From contig BAAHQB010000232.1 in assembly GCA_054601695.1 (NCBI GenBank), positions 124,001 through 188,000 of the forward strand: a DNA stretch of 64,000 nucleotides, in the 5' to 3' direction. Source of the stretch: Amorphochlora amoebiformis. Taxonomy: Eukaryota > Cercozoa > Chlorarachniophyceae. Position 1 is the stretch's first letter, and each line of letters starts with the position of its first letter. Both the position numbers and the translations under genes were made by a program. Under the pieces are notes generated by a model. That model searched no databases, was not told the origin of the DNA, and worked only from the letters and a program-made list of their open reading frames with translations. Below, one piece after another: positions 42,180 to 64,000 of this stretch.

Positions 42180-43438
42180 TTATAAAAATCTATTACTAAC
42201 CCACCGTCTAATCCTCCTCTTGATTTCCATCGAAGCACATCTCCCTCGTCTATGAACTGGTCCGGTTATAGTATGTCTCTGTTGAACCATGTCCAGTAGG
42301 AGCTTCGACCCCTGCTGGAAGTCGGTTGTGTAGGACTTGCGACGAAGCTTATTCTTCTTTCGCTGTTTTCGGAATTCCTCTCTCATATGGTGGGCGCGAA
42401 TCATGTTGAAAGTGCGTTCCTGTGTTGGTAGTGGTCAGGTACTTACTGCTCTTGTGTGGGTAGTTATACAGGTCTGTAAGCATAAATTCGGGGTCTTAAA
42501 ACGAGCGTGTGAATATATTTATAGGGCTGGAAATGTTCTGATGGGGCATTGGATATCGTATATTTAGTATATATATATATATATACTACATACAATATAT
42601 ATACACACACACACATGCATTACATATATACATATATATATATTACATATATACGTACATACATAATACTTGCACACAAAAGAACCAACAACAAAAAAAA
42701 AAAAAAAGAAAAAAATGAGAAAATGATCACCCACATCCTCACCTTCCAGAGATTGTAAATCGCCCCGCTAAAATCACAATAGAAATCTCCCCTTGGACAA
42801 ACGGCCGTGGGGTACCCCGACTTCTGGTCCCTGACCATGGCATTCAGCTTCGTCCCATCCGTCCCTTTGCTCCACCCCACCACTCCAATGGATTTCCGCC
42901 CCCTTCGAGTCCTAGACACCCGCGGGCTGGGAACAGGAGTTCCCGTGGGCGACCTGTGGGGTTTGAGTATCCGCTGTTGACCTAAATCGCTTAATATCCC
43001 CGGGCTCACTGCCCCACCGATCCAGAAGTTCCGACCCGCAGGCCCGCTGCAGGACTTGACACTCTTGCGGCTCTCGTGGCTTGTGGCGCTACTCCCTTCC
43101 GCAGAGTCCCCGCTGTTGTTCCTCATGTGTGCTTGCATGGCCAGCCCTCGCTTGCGGAAGACGTTGTGGTTTGTTGTTGCGGCATCCTTGGAGCTAGGAG
43201 AGTGACTTGCGACTACATTGTCGGTCAGACTTGAATCGGGGTTCATGGCCTTGCTCTTGCTTGTGCTGTAGAGTAGGTTGCTGAGCTGGGAGGAAGACGG
43301 AACATCTGTGCTGTTTCGGTGGGATTTTTGGGAGGATTGAGAACGCTTTCGATTGGCCTTTAGTACAGAATCCATGGACTTCTTCTGGAAGCGCAGGGCT
43401 TCCGGCCCAAGTTCCAGGGCCTGGTCCGAAATTCTCAT
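42180..43438 (-). CDS. two-exon gene, 311 residues, basic and Ser-rich
   Basis: On the minus strand exon 1 (43438-42743) has 232 codons from ATG and ends AAG|GTGAGG. The 323-nt intron has a CTGAC branch-like motif (42434-42438) and ends CCAACACAG. Exon 2 (42419-42180) enters in phase 0 and adds 79 codons to TAA. Residues 28-41, 176-183 and 249-261 are basic (RKQRKKNKLRRKS), which suggests nuclear localisation. Residues 35-135 are Ser-rich, with SP sites at 145, 163 and 171. The conserved-looking part is SIGVVGWSKGTDGTKLNAMV through ERTFNMIRAHHMREEF across the splice. Just before the ATG is CCTTTAG, so exon 1 could start at an acceptor. Its codon use and composition differ sharply from the TA-rich surroundings. 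No family was recognised. Confidence 0.75.
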
Positions 43439-43440
43439 AT

Positions 43441-44780
43441 TCTAAAGGTTGGGTTGTTTTTCCGAAGCTGTCACAGCCTGTCGGAAAATGGAATACAACC
43501 GTGAAGTTTTTGAGATTAGGAAAACCCTTCCAATAATCATCCAGAGGTTAGGGAGGATTAGAAAGAAGAATCCCAAAAGAAGCATATATCTGGAACTTTA
43601 GAAAAGCGCTTTCAGAAGCGACTTGAGGACGCTAGTTTGATGTTAAAGTTCTCAAATTCGGTGTGGATCCAAGGATCTGGTGAAAAGTGTTCGCGAATCA
43701 GAATCCCGATGATTGTCGTTAGTAAATTTACATTGACACGTGCATTCGGCCACTCCAAAGCCCAGGGTAACAAACGCTCAAATTTTCAGGATACTCTTTG
43801 AAAATCTGAGAATCAATTTCGGGTAATGGCATAATTTAATCGTTGCCAGAGCTTATCTTCGCGAGCGACGAAAAGAGTAAATTAAGGGCTCTGGAATGAT
43901 TATTCGAAAATTTATTTCCAGATTTCCAAGAGATGTGTACGCTTAAAGCAAGGGATTTGTGTACAAAATATATCGGGGGGGTAATGGTTACCCGCCACAT
44001 GGGCAAAAGAAGGGGTTGGCCGCAATGGAGGGTTTAAGCGCGAAGCCGAAAAGATATTCTGAATTACCAGATATGAACTCAAATGTCCCGCCCATGTCCC
44101 GTACATGTCAGCAAATTATTTGTGACAGCTAGACATATCACATCAAACACGACTTGACAGAGGGTGATGTCAGTCCTGACCTCTAATACATAAATTTCGC
44201 TTTGATGTAACTTACGCGAAATCACTAATCACAGATTCTGTCTCCCAGAGTGACATCTATCGGCCAAGGAGGCCTTGAGAGGGTCTCCCCCGCAGTGTAC
44301 ACGCAGTATGAGAAGCTTTGAACCTAATTTCCGGGACCTGTGAGACTATCTCTTATCATTCACGGAGCATGGCTCTTCATCTATCTACACACGTGCCAGA
44401 ATCGGTGAATTTCGGCACCAATTTTCGTCCTCGGGAACGGGTATATTGTCCCTGTGGGACGGGGCCATCGATGCTTGAGCGGTAATATACCACGCCGGAA
44501 CATATGCTAAGAGTTCTTGGAAACACGACTGTCACTGTGTGTGACATCAAAAGGTTACAGAGTTGGGCGCTTCAAGGGTGGCATGTTGACAGCCGTGCAG
44601 GTTTGAAATTTCGTGTGTTTTCGACAAGGCATCGGGTCAGTTTATGATTTTTTTTTAATATTTCGGGTGTATAGGGAGGCATTAGGGTTTAAAAAGGAAT
44701 GGTAGTTTTTATATTGGATACATTCGAGGGAGCGGAAATTGGTTAATTGGGGGGTGGAATCACAGACGGTTTCAGATTCC
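43441..44780. other. unique stretch upstream of the 42-43 kb gene
   Basis: About 1.3 kb of ordinary composition lies 5' of the minus-strand gene. A 64-codon minus frame (43912-44106) and several short ones exist without clear borders. It holds an inverted pair GTGCC/GGCAC (44391-44415) and several TGACA/TGTCA motifs. It may be promoter or further 5' exons. Confidence 0.4.
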
Positions 44781-44869
44781 AGAAAATATATAAATATGTA
44801 TTCATGATAAAAAATATATGCTTACATATATATACATATATATAAATATATATATATACATATATATAT

Positions 44870-44909
<40 letters not shown>

Positions 44910-45040
44910 CACATATATATATATTATATATATATTATATTATACATATAGTAATAAATTTGTAATATTATATACTATTGAATATAGTATTATACATCAA
45001 GCTGTGTGTAATAAATACTAATTCCTGTAACAATTTGTAC

Positions 45041-45305
45041 TTGTTATCGCAATAATATTCACATTAAAAAAGTATTCCCATGTATACAATTGTCACATTA
45101 TCACGTTTTATCATAAACATAATATAATTGTTATCGCAACAATATTCACATTAAAAAAGTATTCCCATGTATACAATTGGAACATTATCACGTTGTATCA
45201 TAAACATAAATATAGTTGTAAAACAGGTATTATATACAATTGTACAAGTATTTTTATGTATACAATTGTCTCATTATCATGTTGTATCATAAACATAATA
45301 TAATT
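45041..45305. repeat. 87-bp tandem repeat, three copies
   Basis: TTGTTATCGCAA(T/C)AATATTC begins at 45041 and 45128. A third, truncated copy starts near 45236. All contain TATACAATTG and ATCATAAACATAA. Confidence 0.88.
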
Positions 45306-45416
45306 GTAAACTTGGTATTACACAATATTAAATTGTATAAAAACAACAATAAATTATATCACTGTTCACACCCATTTCTGTATCTCCAAAATCACCCAAA
45401 TTTACCTCGATTTCAT

Positions 45417-45472
45417 CTAAGATTCATCTCCCCTCTCTGTATCCCTCGCCCCGTCCAAATCATCATTGCTCC
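45417..45472 (-). CDS. possible terminal exon SNDDLDGARDTERGDES
   Basis: On the minus strand, after telomere-type repeats ending AACTCAAG, the block enters in phase 1, reads SNDDLDGARDTERGDES and stops at TAG. The composition is protein-like but support is limited to the acceptor and the open frame. Confidence 0.33.
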
Positions 45473-45477
45473 CTTGA

Positions 45478-45592
45478 GTTAGGGTTAGGGTTAGGGAACT
45501 TAGGGTTAGGGTTAGGGTTAGGGTTAGGGTTAGGGTTAGGGTTAGGGTTAGGGTTAGGGTTAGGGTTAAGGTTAGGGTTAGGGTTAGGGTTA
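45478..45592. repeat. TTAGGG telomere-type repeat
   Basis: About 18 TTAGGG units, a few degenerate, lie between unique DNA on both sides. Confidence 0.93.
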
Positions 45593-45599
45593 GAAATCC

Positions 45600-45858
45600 T
45601 AGTATACAGTATTATACAATTGTAATTGTATTCATTACAATTGTACATAATTATACATTGTATCGGATAGAATCATTGTTAATTTCGTAAGATATACCAT
45701 TCTGTACAAAATCTATCTTAACATTTTATACAGTATATAATAATGTTGTTACGATATTATCAAAATAATTAGAGAATTTAGGTTAATATAAGCATTAATA
45801 TCAAATAATTAGAATAATATATGCATTATATGTACACATGTGTGCATGACATCTACTA

Positions 45859-45897
<39 letters not shown>

Positions 45898-45910
45898 TAT
45901 ATTATGTAGG

Positions 45911-45941
<31 letters not shown>

Positions 45942-46294
45942 CTGTTGTAATAATTATATAGGTAGTTGTTGTACAGCTATTGTTTCGTTTGTACTTTTAT
46001 TATAATTATATAAATCTTGATACGGTTACTGAGTGCTATAATATTATAATAATTACATATAATTATGTTACAATGCTATATTACAGTTTTATGACATGAT
46101 ATAATACATATGATTATTATACAGTTACATATATAATGTGTACACACATACACGATACATACATATACGTACATCGTACACATATACCCACACATACAAA
46201 ATATTAAGTACACATGTATAATATTAGAAATATATACAAAATATAATATTACAGCTGTATATAATTATAATATATATATATATATATAATAATG

Positions 46295-46339
<45 letters not shown>

Positions 46340-46397
46340 TAATTGTGGCTATTAAGTACACATATGTCAAATTATACATATATATATATATATACAG

Positions 46398-46429
<32 letters not shown>

Positions 46430-46690
46430 TAGATAGTTATGTAAATAATTTATTCACATGTGAATTTGTAATTATTCAATATACATACAATTATGGAATA
46501 CACAATAGTATACTATAATATTTATATATAATGTTATATAATCGTATAAATTATTAACATTATATGTAGAATATTATGTAGTATTATATATATATTTATA
46601 ACATATATATATATGAATATATATATATATATACTATATGCTATTACTATATACTATATTACATACACACGTATATAATGTTATACAATA
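45600..46690. other. AT-rich low-complexity DNA with an (AAT)n tract
   Basis: No exon could be supported. A TAA/AAT trinucleotide run lies at 46288-46338, and TA tracts at 45855-45895 and 46375-46430. Confidence 0.7.
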
Positions 46691-46699
46691 ATTATACAC

Positions 46700-46919
46700 T
46701 ATTATAATATCAATATCTAGAATATTCACTATTAATGCCGCAAGTTGAAAAATACAATCAGTGTATATACAATACCGAACTAGGCATTATCCTAAAACTC
46801 TAGTACAATTTAGGTAATTTAACTATCGTAAATCGTCAGCTAGTCAGGGCTTGAATATGTGCGGCATTTTGCATTGCATATTAGATTTCACGAGGGCTTC
46901 GGGCATATTCTAGATATCT

Positions 46920-46954
<35 letters not shown>

Positions 46955-47440
46955 TATCTAGATATACGGTATATCAAATCCAGATTTCGTCTAGTTCGTC
47001 TGAGCCTCGGTCACAATCTCTTTCGTGTTCATATTTGCGGGTTGAGATTCTTACTTGAGAGCCCCAGGCAATTTCTAGAATTTTGATTTAGTATTTCCAG
47101 GGCATAAAACATTAGCTATTTACGCTTGCTTGAATACTATAATTATTAATAGATTGTTATCATTTTTTAGACCAAATTAATAGAACACGCTAACTGCATA
47201 CTAACGATATTACCGCTAAATTCTAGAAGTATTACCACTGTTTCCTAAACACTGTCTGACACCTAGGACACGTGTCTTGATTATATGAACTTATTAGAGG
47301 TCTAAGAAGAGACCATTAGGCATCATTACCTAGATTACAACAACATTTAACCCTTTTGTCCATGAGAGAATGACGAGATTGTTGTCAAAATATCATGCGT
47401 GACCTTGGTATCACGTAACATTTTAAGACCACCAACGACT
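46700..47440. other. unique CTAG-rich stretch
   Basis: This resembles the stretches at 4.7-5.6 and 37.3-39.2 kb, with frequent CTAG and TCTAGA and a TAGATATCTAGATATA palindrome flanking a TA tract (46910-46972). It lies just upstream of the start of the transporter-like gene. Confidence 0.5.
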
Positions 47441-47469
47441 CAAGGCCAGCAGCTCACCGCCCCCGGCTC

Positions 47470-54508
<7,039 letters not shown>

Positions 54509-54516
54509 GTAGTTAC

Positions 54517-54627
<111 letters not shown>

Positions 54628-54772
54628 GTGTTCATAGTAAATGTGCATTTATATAATAATGTTATATACCCACTTGATATATATGATATGATACGATAAA
54701 TACATTTATATATTGTAGTGATATACGTACGTATGCAATTAATCTGATGTGTATACATAAATACTATATGCT

Positions 54773-54812
<40 letters not shown>

Positions 54813-54826
54813 TATATGCTACAAAC

Positions 54827-54887
<61 letters not shown>

Positions 54888-54989
54888 ATATGCACAGGGT
54901 TTATAAAATGTGATATACATATGTTACGGAAAGCCTATATATGTATATATACACACTACAATTCATATTTGTATTGAATGTATATTACC

Positions 54990-55260
54990 GAATTATATTT
55001 TTTTTCCCCCCCCCCCCCCCCACCCTTCTGTTCTTTTCTGCCCTCTTTGCACGATATTTGTTTATTTTTCGCGCGCCGTCAGACGTGATACTTGGTTGTG
55101 TCACGCATGTCATTCAGGGTGACTCACAGATATGTCATCCAGAGTGACGATGGGTCTGTCACTCGTGATGACAATTAGACCTGTCATTAAGGGTGACAGT
55201 TAATTTTGTCATTCAGGGTGACAGTTAGGTTGTGTCACTCTGTATGACACACTAGCCGAT
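54990..55260. repeat. C run and TGTCA/TGACA hairpin array
   Basis: A run of about 15 C follows a T run near 55000-55020. From about 55080 to 55250 the motif TGTCA-(N)7-TGACA recurs about five times with 30-37 bp spacing; GTGTCA-CTCTGTA-TGACAC (55233-55251) is a perfect 6-bp stem. No gene was found. Confidence 0.8.
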
Positions 55261-55282
55261 GTTTATTTTCCATTTTATGTAA

Positions 55283-55531
55283 TTATTCGGTTGTTGGCGC
55301 TGACAACGTTCGAATGCGCGCGCATATTCGCCCGAACAAATCTGGTTCGTGCATGTATGTGTACATGTCTATATCAGCATAATCCGAAGTAATGTCCGAA
55401 CCCTCTAATAAAGATCCCAATACCATTGAAATCGAGATAAAACACAGGGAAAAAAACAAGAATGAACAGAGATCGAGAGTCTGATGTATCCCTCGGTCGG
55501 GACATTGATCAATATCCGAAAAATATTTCAT
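55283..55531 (-). CDS. 82-codon ORF of unknown function
   Basis: On the minus strand an ATG at 55531 opens MKYFSDIDQCPDRGIHQ, passes a hydrophobic stretch (LCSFLFFSLCFISISMVLG) and ends with an acidic/polar part containing LLEGSDITSDYADIDMYTYM and a stop at 55283. The composition is protein-like and unlike the repeats. It could be a complete small membrane protein or a terminal exon (ATACATCAG at 55466 is a possible acceptor). No family was recognised. Confidence 0.45.
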   Translation of the reverse strand: MKYFSDIDQCPDRGIHQTLDLCSFLFFSLCFISISMVLGSLLEGSDITSDYADIDMYTYMHEPDLFGRICARIRTLSAPTTE

Positions 55532-55673
55532 ATTTTCGGCATTTTATCGGTGGAAAGAGTTGAGAGAGGGGTGACGTGGTCAGGGTTATTGGAGTGTATA
55601 TGTATGTAAACACACACACACACACATACATATACAAACATATATCTGTATATAATATATTTATATATATTCT

Positions 55674-55750
<77 letters not shown>

Positions 55751-55754
<4 letters not shown>

Positions 55755-55844
55755 CTATGACATATATATATATATATTATATATATATATACATATATAT
55801 GTATATATTATATATGTATACGTATATATATATATATGTCATAG

Positions 55845-55848
<4 letters not shown>
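55751..55848. repeat. inverted repeat around TA core
   Basis: ATTACTATGACA (55751-55762) and TGTCATAGTAAT (55837-55848) are perfect inverted arms flanking a TA-rich core that is itself largely palindromic. Confidence 0.85.
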
Positions 55849-55891
<43 letters not shown>

Positions 55892-55892
55892 C

Positions 55893-55933
<41 letters not shown>

Positions 55934-56021
55934 CATATATATGTATATATTTACATGTAGATTTATGTAAATATTTAACATGATGCCATATAAAAGCCAT
56001 TGTTTTACATTTATTAGGAAG

Positions 56022-56071
<50 letters not shown>

Positions 56072-56109
56072 GAAGATGTATACGAGACAGAGCGTGCCTC
56101 GGCCTTAGG
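56072..56109 (+). CDS. exon candidate [12 protein letters not shown]
   Basis: The block follows TATTAG, reads [12 protein letters not shown] from phase 0 and ends GG|GTATAT. A copy of the acceptor plus GAAGTCGATA lies upstream near 56010-56025. The minus strand would read [11 protein letters not shown] to a stop. The upstream side of the copy favours the plus strand. Confidence 0.42.
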
Positions 56110-56177
56110 GTATATACCACACACACACATATACACACACATGTATATATATATATATATATGTATTCATACATGTA

Positions 56178-56249
<72 letters not shown>

Positions 56250-56289
56250 TCATAGTCGCTGAATATTTGCTAAGAGTCACTTGAGGCAG

Positions 56290-56500
56290 AGCCTGAATTT
56301 ACTCCTTGCGAAATAATACCAATTAGTTTCCGAAATGAAGTGCTTAAAATAGGACGAATTGCCTTAATTCATCCCATGATTCCTAAATTTTACTTACCTT
56401 TTGTGAATTTACTCCCTGCGAAAAAATACCAATTAGTTTCCAAAATGAAATGCTTAAAATAGGACGAATTGCCTTAATTCATCCCATGATTCCTACTTAC
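56290..56500. repeat. 113-bp direct duplication
   Basis: GAATTTACTCC(T/C)TGCGAAA through TTCATCCCATGATTCCTA occurs at 56291 and 56404 with few differences. On the minus strand the second copy directly follows the donor of the exon at 56501-56535, and the first copy carries a similar CACAAAAG|GTAAGT. Confidence 0.88.
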
Positions 56501-56535
56501 CTTGTGAACGGAGTCATCACGAGTCAAACAATGCT
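56501..56535 (-). CDS. exon candidate HCLTRDDSVHK
   Basis: On the minus strand the block follows GTGTTGTCAG, enters in phase 1, reads HCLTRDDSVHK and ends AAG|GTAAGT, a near-consensus donor. A copy of the exon end and donor lies downstream near 56403. Confidence 0.45.
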
Positions 56536-56701
56536 CTGACAACACGTGTGCGGCGAATATATGTGATAGTTTACGGTTTACGATTAATTTTTTTTTTTTA
56601 TTTGGCTTTTTTTTTTTTTAATTTTTAGGTTTTTTTTTTCAATTGAGTTTATTTTTTAACGGCGTTTCAGTTACTCGTGTGTATTTGTAAATGTAACATG
56701 T

Positions 56702-56772
<71 letters not shown>

Positions 56773-56787
56773 GGTCAACTATCATAG

Positions 56788-56823
56788 CTTACCATGTTGG
56801 ATCACAAACCGGAGTATCAAATG
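56788..56823 (+). CDS. exon candidate [12 protein letters not shown]
   Basis: The block follows AACTATCATAG, reads [12 protein letters not shown] from phase 0 and ends ATG|GTAACA. On the minus strand the same block is open and ends at a good GTAAGC donor but has no acceptor. Confidence 0.35.
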
Positions 56824-56861
56824 GTAACAATATATATATATATATATATATATAAATATAT

Positions 56862-57080
<219 letters not shown>

Positions 57081-57083
57081 AAA

Positions 57084-57207
<124 letters not shown>

Positions 57208-57225
57208 CATTATATATATATATAT

Positions 57226-57338
<113 letters not shown>

Positions 57339-57460
57339 GTATATATATATATATATATATATTTATGTATGCATGATATATATATTCAGTACAATATGAA
57401 TACTGTCGCATATGTACTTATACACTCACACACGTATATATATGTATATATATATATATT

Positions 57461-57491
<31 letters not shown>

Positions 57492-57637
57492 CTATAAATA
57501 TATTTGTATACAGGAAAATATGAATACTGTCGTATAAATAATAATAATATATATGTATATATTTATATTATGTTTATATATATATATATATATCTACATA
57601 TATAATATATAATATGTATGTATATATGTTCTCATAT

Positions 57638-57675
<38 letters not shown>

Positions 57676-57678
57676 CAG

Positions 57679-57699
57679 CCTCTTCCAAGTAGAAGTACG
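57679..57699 (+). CDS. micro-exon candidate PLPSRST
   Basis: The block follows ATTGTTGCAG and ends ACG|GTTGTT. Its 21 nt enter and leave in phase 0. It is isolated within TA repeats. Confidence 0.33.
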
Positions 57700-57703
57700 G
57701 TTG

Positions 57704-57752
<49 letters not shown>

Positions 57753-57769
57753 AATTAATTTATATATAC

Positions 57770-57815
<46 letters not shown>

Positions 57816-57947
57816 GTATATCTATAGATTTACATTATTTATACGTACAAAGAGATAAATATGTATACATTTGCATATGTATACTATTTATACGACAGCA
57901 ATTCTGACATAAATATAATTGTACATATATACATACATGTATACATA

Positions 57948-57985
<38 letters not shown>

Positions 57986-57997
57986 CATATATATATA

Positions 57998-58057
<60 letters not shown>

Positions 58058-58073
58058 AGACATTACAGTATCG

Positions 58074-58299
58074 CATACCGTGAGACCAGGCCAGATATTG
58101 TCGAATGACACTGTGGTATATATACACATATCATAATCTTTAATATCATAATCTTTAATATCGTAATCTTTAATTCTCTGTAATGACCGCTTTTATTTCG
58201 TTTTTTGAATTCCGCGCAATATTAAAAATCTTTTCTCTCGTTTTATTTTTTCGTGAATAAAAGATACTTTCGAGGTGGCTATATGGTATATTATATATA

Positions 58300-58352
<53 letters not shown>

Positions 58353-58469
58353 TACATTATTTATACGTACAAAGAGATAAATATGTATACATTTGCATAT
58401 GTATACTATTTATACGACAGCAATTCTGACATAAATATAATTGTACATATATACATACATGTATACATA

Positions 58470-58551
<82 letters not shown>

Positions 58552-58559
58552 AAATATAT

Positions 58560-58607
<48 letters not shown>

Positions 58608-58661
58608 AGACATTACAGTATCGCATACCGTGAGACCAGGCCAGATATTGTCGAATGACAC
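58074..58661. other. duplicated block open on both strands
   Basis: The 47-bp blocks near 58075-58121 and 58617-58663 read [15 protein letters not shown] on the plus strand (after GACATTACAG, ending GTG|GTATAT) and [10 protein letters not shown] on the minus strand (after TATACCACAG, ending ACG|GTATGC). Both readings have good borders. The strand is undecided. Confidence 0.35.
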
Positions 58662-58704
58662 TGTGGTATATATACACATATCATAATCTTTAATATCGTA
58701 ATCT

Positions 58705-58811
58705 TTAATTCTCTGTAATGACCGCTTTTATTTCGTCTTTTGAATTTTGCGCAATATTAAATCTTTTCTCACGTTTTATTTTTTCGTGAATAAAAGATAC
58801 TTTCGAGGTGG
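58705..58811 (-). CDS. terminal exon candidate, Lys-rich
   Basis: On the minus strand the block follows ATACCATATAG, enters in phase 1, reads from [18 protein letters not shown] to [11 protein letters not shown] and stops at TAA. The duplicated copy at 58.17-58.28 kb has a frameshift and looks like a broken paralogue. No family was recognised. Confidence 0.48.
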
Positions 58812-58889
58812 CTATATGGTATATTATATATATATATATATGTATGCATATACATGTACATAGATGTATATATATGTATGAATACATAT

Positions 58890-59926
<1,037 letters not shown>

Positions 59927-59934
59927 CTAGTCTA

Positions 59935-59980
<46 letters not shown>

Positions 59981-59991
59981 GAAAATAGATA

Positions 59992-60063
<72 letters not shown>

Positions 60064-60145
60064 TTCACCTTATTGTATATTTATTAAAAAAAGATATCAA
60101 TGTAAATAAATGTACGTTTACATTACATACATAATATATATATTT

Positions 60146-60179
<34 letters not shown>

Positions 60180-60219
60180 TACATATATATATATATATAT
60201 ATATATATACATTATATAG

Positions 60220-61815
<1,596 letters not shown>

Positions 61816-62384
61816 ATAATCTGATCCTAACCCTAACCCTTACCCTAGTCTTAACCGTACCCGACGAAATAATGACTAGTAGGGAAAGATTATGAAATCT
61901 CTGGCTCTAACTCTAATCTTAACCCTAGCCCTAACCCTAACCCTAACCCTAACCCTAACCCGAACCCTAACCCTAACCCTAACCCGAACCCTAACCCTAA
62001 CCCTCACTCTAACTCTAACCCTAACCCTAACCCTAACCCTAACCCTTGCCCAACTAACCCTGACCCTAACCACCATAATCCTAACCCTAATCCTAACCCT
62101 AACCCTAACCCTAATCCTAACCCTAACCCTATCCCTAGCCCTAACCCTAACCCTAACCCTAACCCTAACCCTAACCCTAACCTAACCCTACCATCACGAA
62201 AAACTTTTAAAGCGAGATGTTAAATATCTAACCCCTGCCTTAACCGTAGCCCTAATCACATCCTTCGTAACCCTAACCCCAACCCTAACCCTAACTCTAA
62301 CCCTAACCCTAACTCTAACCCTAACCCTAACCCTAACTAACCCTAGCTTAACCGCAACCCGGAGTTACACTGTGCATACGACAT

Positions 62385-62429
<45 letters not shown>

Positions 62430-62445
62430 ATATACGTACGCAAAC

Positions 62446-62518
<73 letters not shown>

Positions 62519-62583
62519 ATATATATACATGTACACACACTTATAATATATATACATACATATACACATACACATATGTTTGC

Positions 62584-62649
62584 ATACATTAGATTCAGAG
62601 GACTTCACAACCCTGCCGAACACAGATATCAACAAAATCACCTATATTC

Positions 62650-62697
<48 letters not shown>

Positions 62698-62760
62698 TAG
62701 AGTCAGAGGACTTCACAACCTTATCAAGCACAGATGTCTACAAAATCACCTATATTCCTA
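62584..62760 (+). repeat. two acceptor-side copies of the 62792 exon
   Basis: Blocks at 62584-62652 and 62694-62760 repeat ACATTAGA(T/G)TCAGAGGACTT and the next 45 bp. The first could still splice (TATTC|GTATAT); the second has lost the donor. Confidence 0.9.
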
Positions 62761-62791
62761 TATATATATACATGTATGTTGTATACATTAG

Positions 62792-63428
<637 letters not shown>

Positions 63429-63466
63429 GTATAATATATATATATATATATATAATATATGTTTAT

Positions 63467-63529
<63 letters not shown>

Positions 63530-63557
63530 GTATACATATATGTATACATGTATATGT

Positions 63558-63663
<106 letters not shown>

Positions 63664-63688
63664 ATATATACATATATACATATATATA

Positions 63689-63732
<44 letters not shown>

Positions 63733-63749
63733 CATATGTTTTGATATAC

Positions 63750-63813
<64 letters not shown>

Positions 63814-63819
63814 GTATAT

Positions 63820-63859
<40 letters not shown>

Positions 63860-63945
63860 TATATATATATATATATATTTATTTGTATAAATATATATTT
63901 ATATATGAAAAAAACAATTTCACATATATATATATATATGTGTAT

Positions 63946-63985
<40 letters not shown>

Positions 63986-64000
63986 TAAATTTTTTATATA

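Larger units (their letters stand above)
57830..58830. repeat. tandem segmental duplication, about 530-bp unit
   Basis: The segment from ACATTATTTATACGTACAAA through GAGGTGGCTATATGGTATAT occurs at about 57831-58292 and 58353-58824. The copies differ mainly in TA-tract length and in a few indels, including a 2-bp insertion near 58230 that breaks the minus-strand frame in the first copy. Confidence 0.92.

Overview
This is nuclear DNA of an intron-rich eukaryote, probably a protist or alga. TTAGGG/CCCTAA blocks occur on both strands, (TA)n tracts make up much of the length, and the coding blocks have spliceosomal GT-AG borders. The species cannot be named from the sequence. At first sight the window is a repeat desert: Tyr/Ile reading frames from (TA)n, Leu/Thr frames from CCCTAA, Ser/Leu frames from (CT)n. 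Those frames are not genes. The short non-repetitive blocks of 18-160 bp between the tracts behave like exons. They are preceded by TAG/CAG acceptors, end at GT donors, are open in a protein-like frame, and in many places join the next block with matching codon phase. The repeats are therefore mostly intron content.

The best case is on the + strand from about 25.5 to 39.7 kb. Eight blocks join in phase and spell a complete RING-CH (C4HC3) zinc domain followed by hydrophobic helices, that is, a MARCH-type membrane ubiquitin ligase. Its introns carry TA tracts, telomeric repeats, a 34-bp satellite of about 48 copies, an array of 22-nt micro-exon candidates, and apparently a small antisense gene. 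A second + gene (47.5-54.5 kb) encodes a membrane protein resembling the AAAP amino-acid transporter family. One of its membrane helices is split by a 2.9-kb (CT)n/(TA)n intron.

Other phase-consistent chains: + 652-858; - 7.3-8.6 kb; + 9.4-9.65 kb and + 10.8-11.9 kb inside a telomere-repeat island; - 12.8-13.9 kb; - 18.8-19.0 kb; + 20.8-23.1 kb (ends at a stop); + 23.2-23.6 kb; + 40.9-41.0 kb; - 42.2-43.4 kb (311 codons, two exons); + 60.2-61.8 kb (ends at a stop); + 62.8-63.4 kb. Many single exon candidates lie between them. Unique stretches without a clear gene are 4.7-5.6, 19.1-19.7, 37.3-39.2, 43.4-44.8 and 46.7-47.4 kb.

The most unusual pattern is a rule of placement. Truncated copies of exon ends recur in the neighbouring intron. 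Copies that keep the acceptor and the 5' end of the exon lie upstream of the intact exon; copies that keep the 3' end and the donor lie downstream. I count about twenty cases on both strands. All exon models come from reading the sequence by eye. No search or splice predictor was run, and only the RING-CH and AAAP calls rest on family resemblance.
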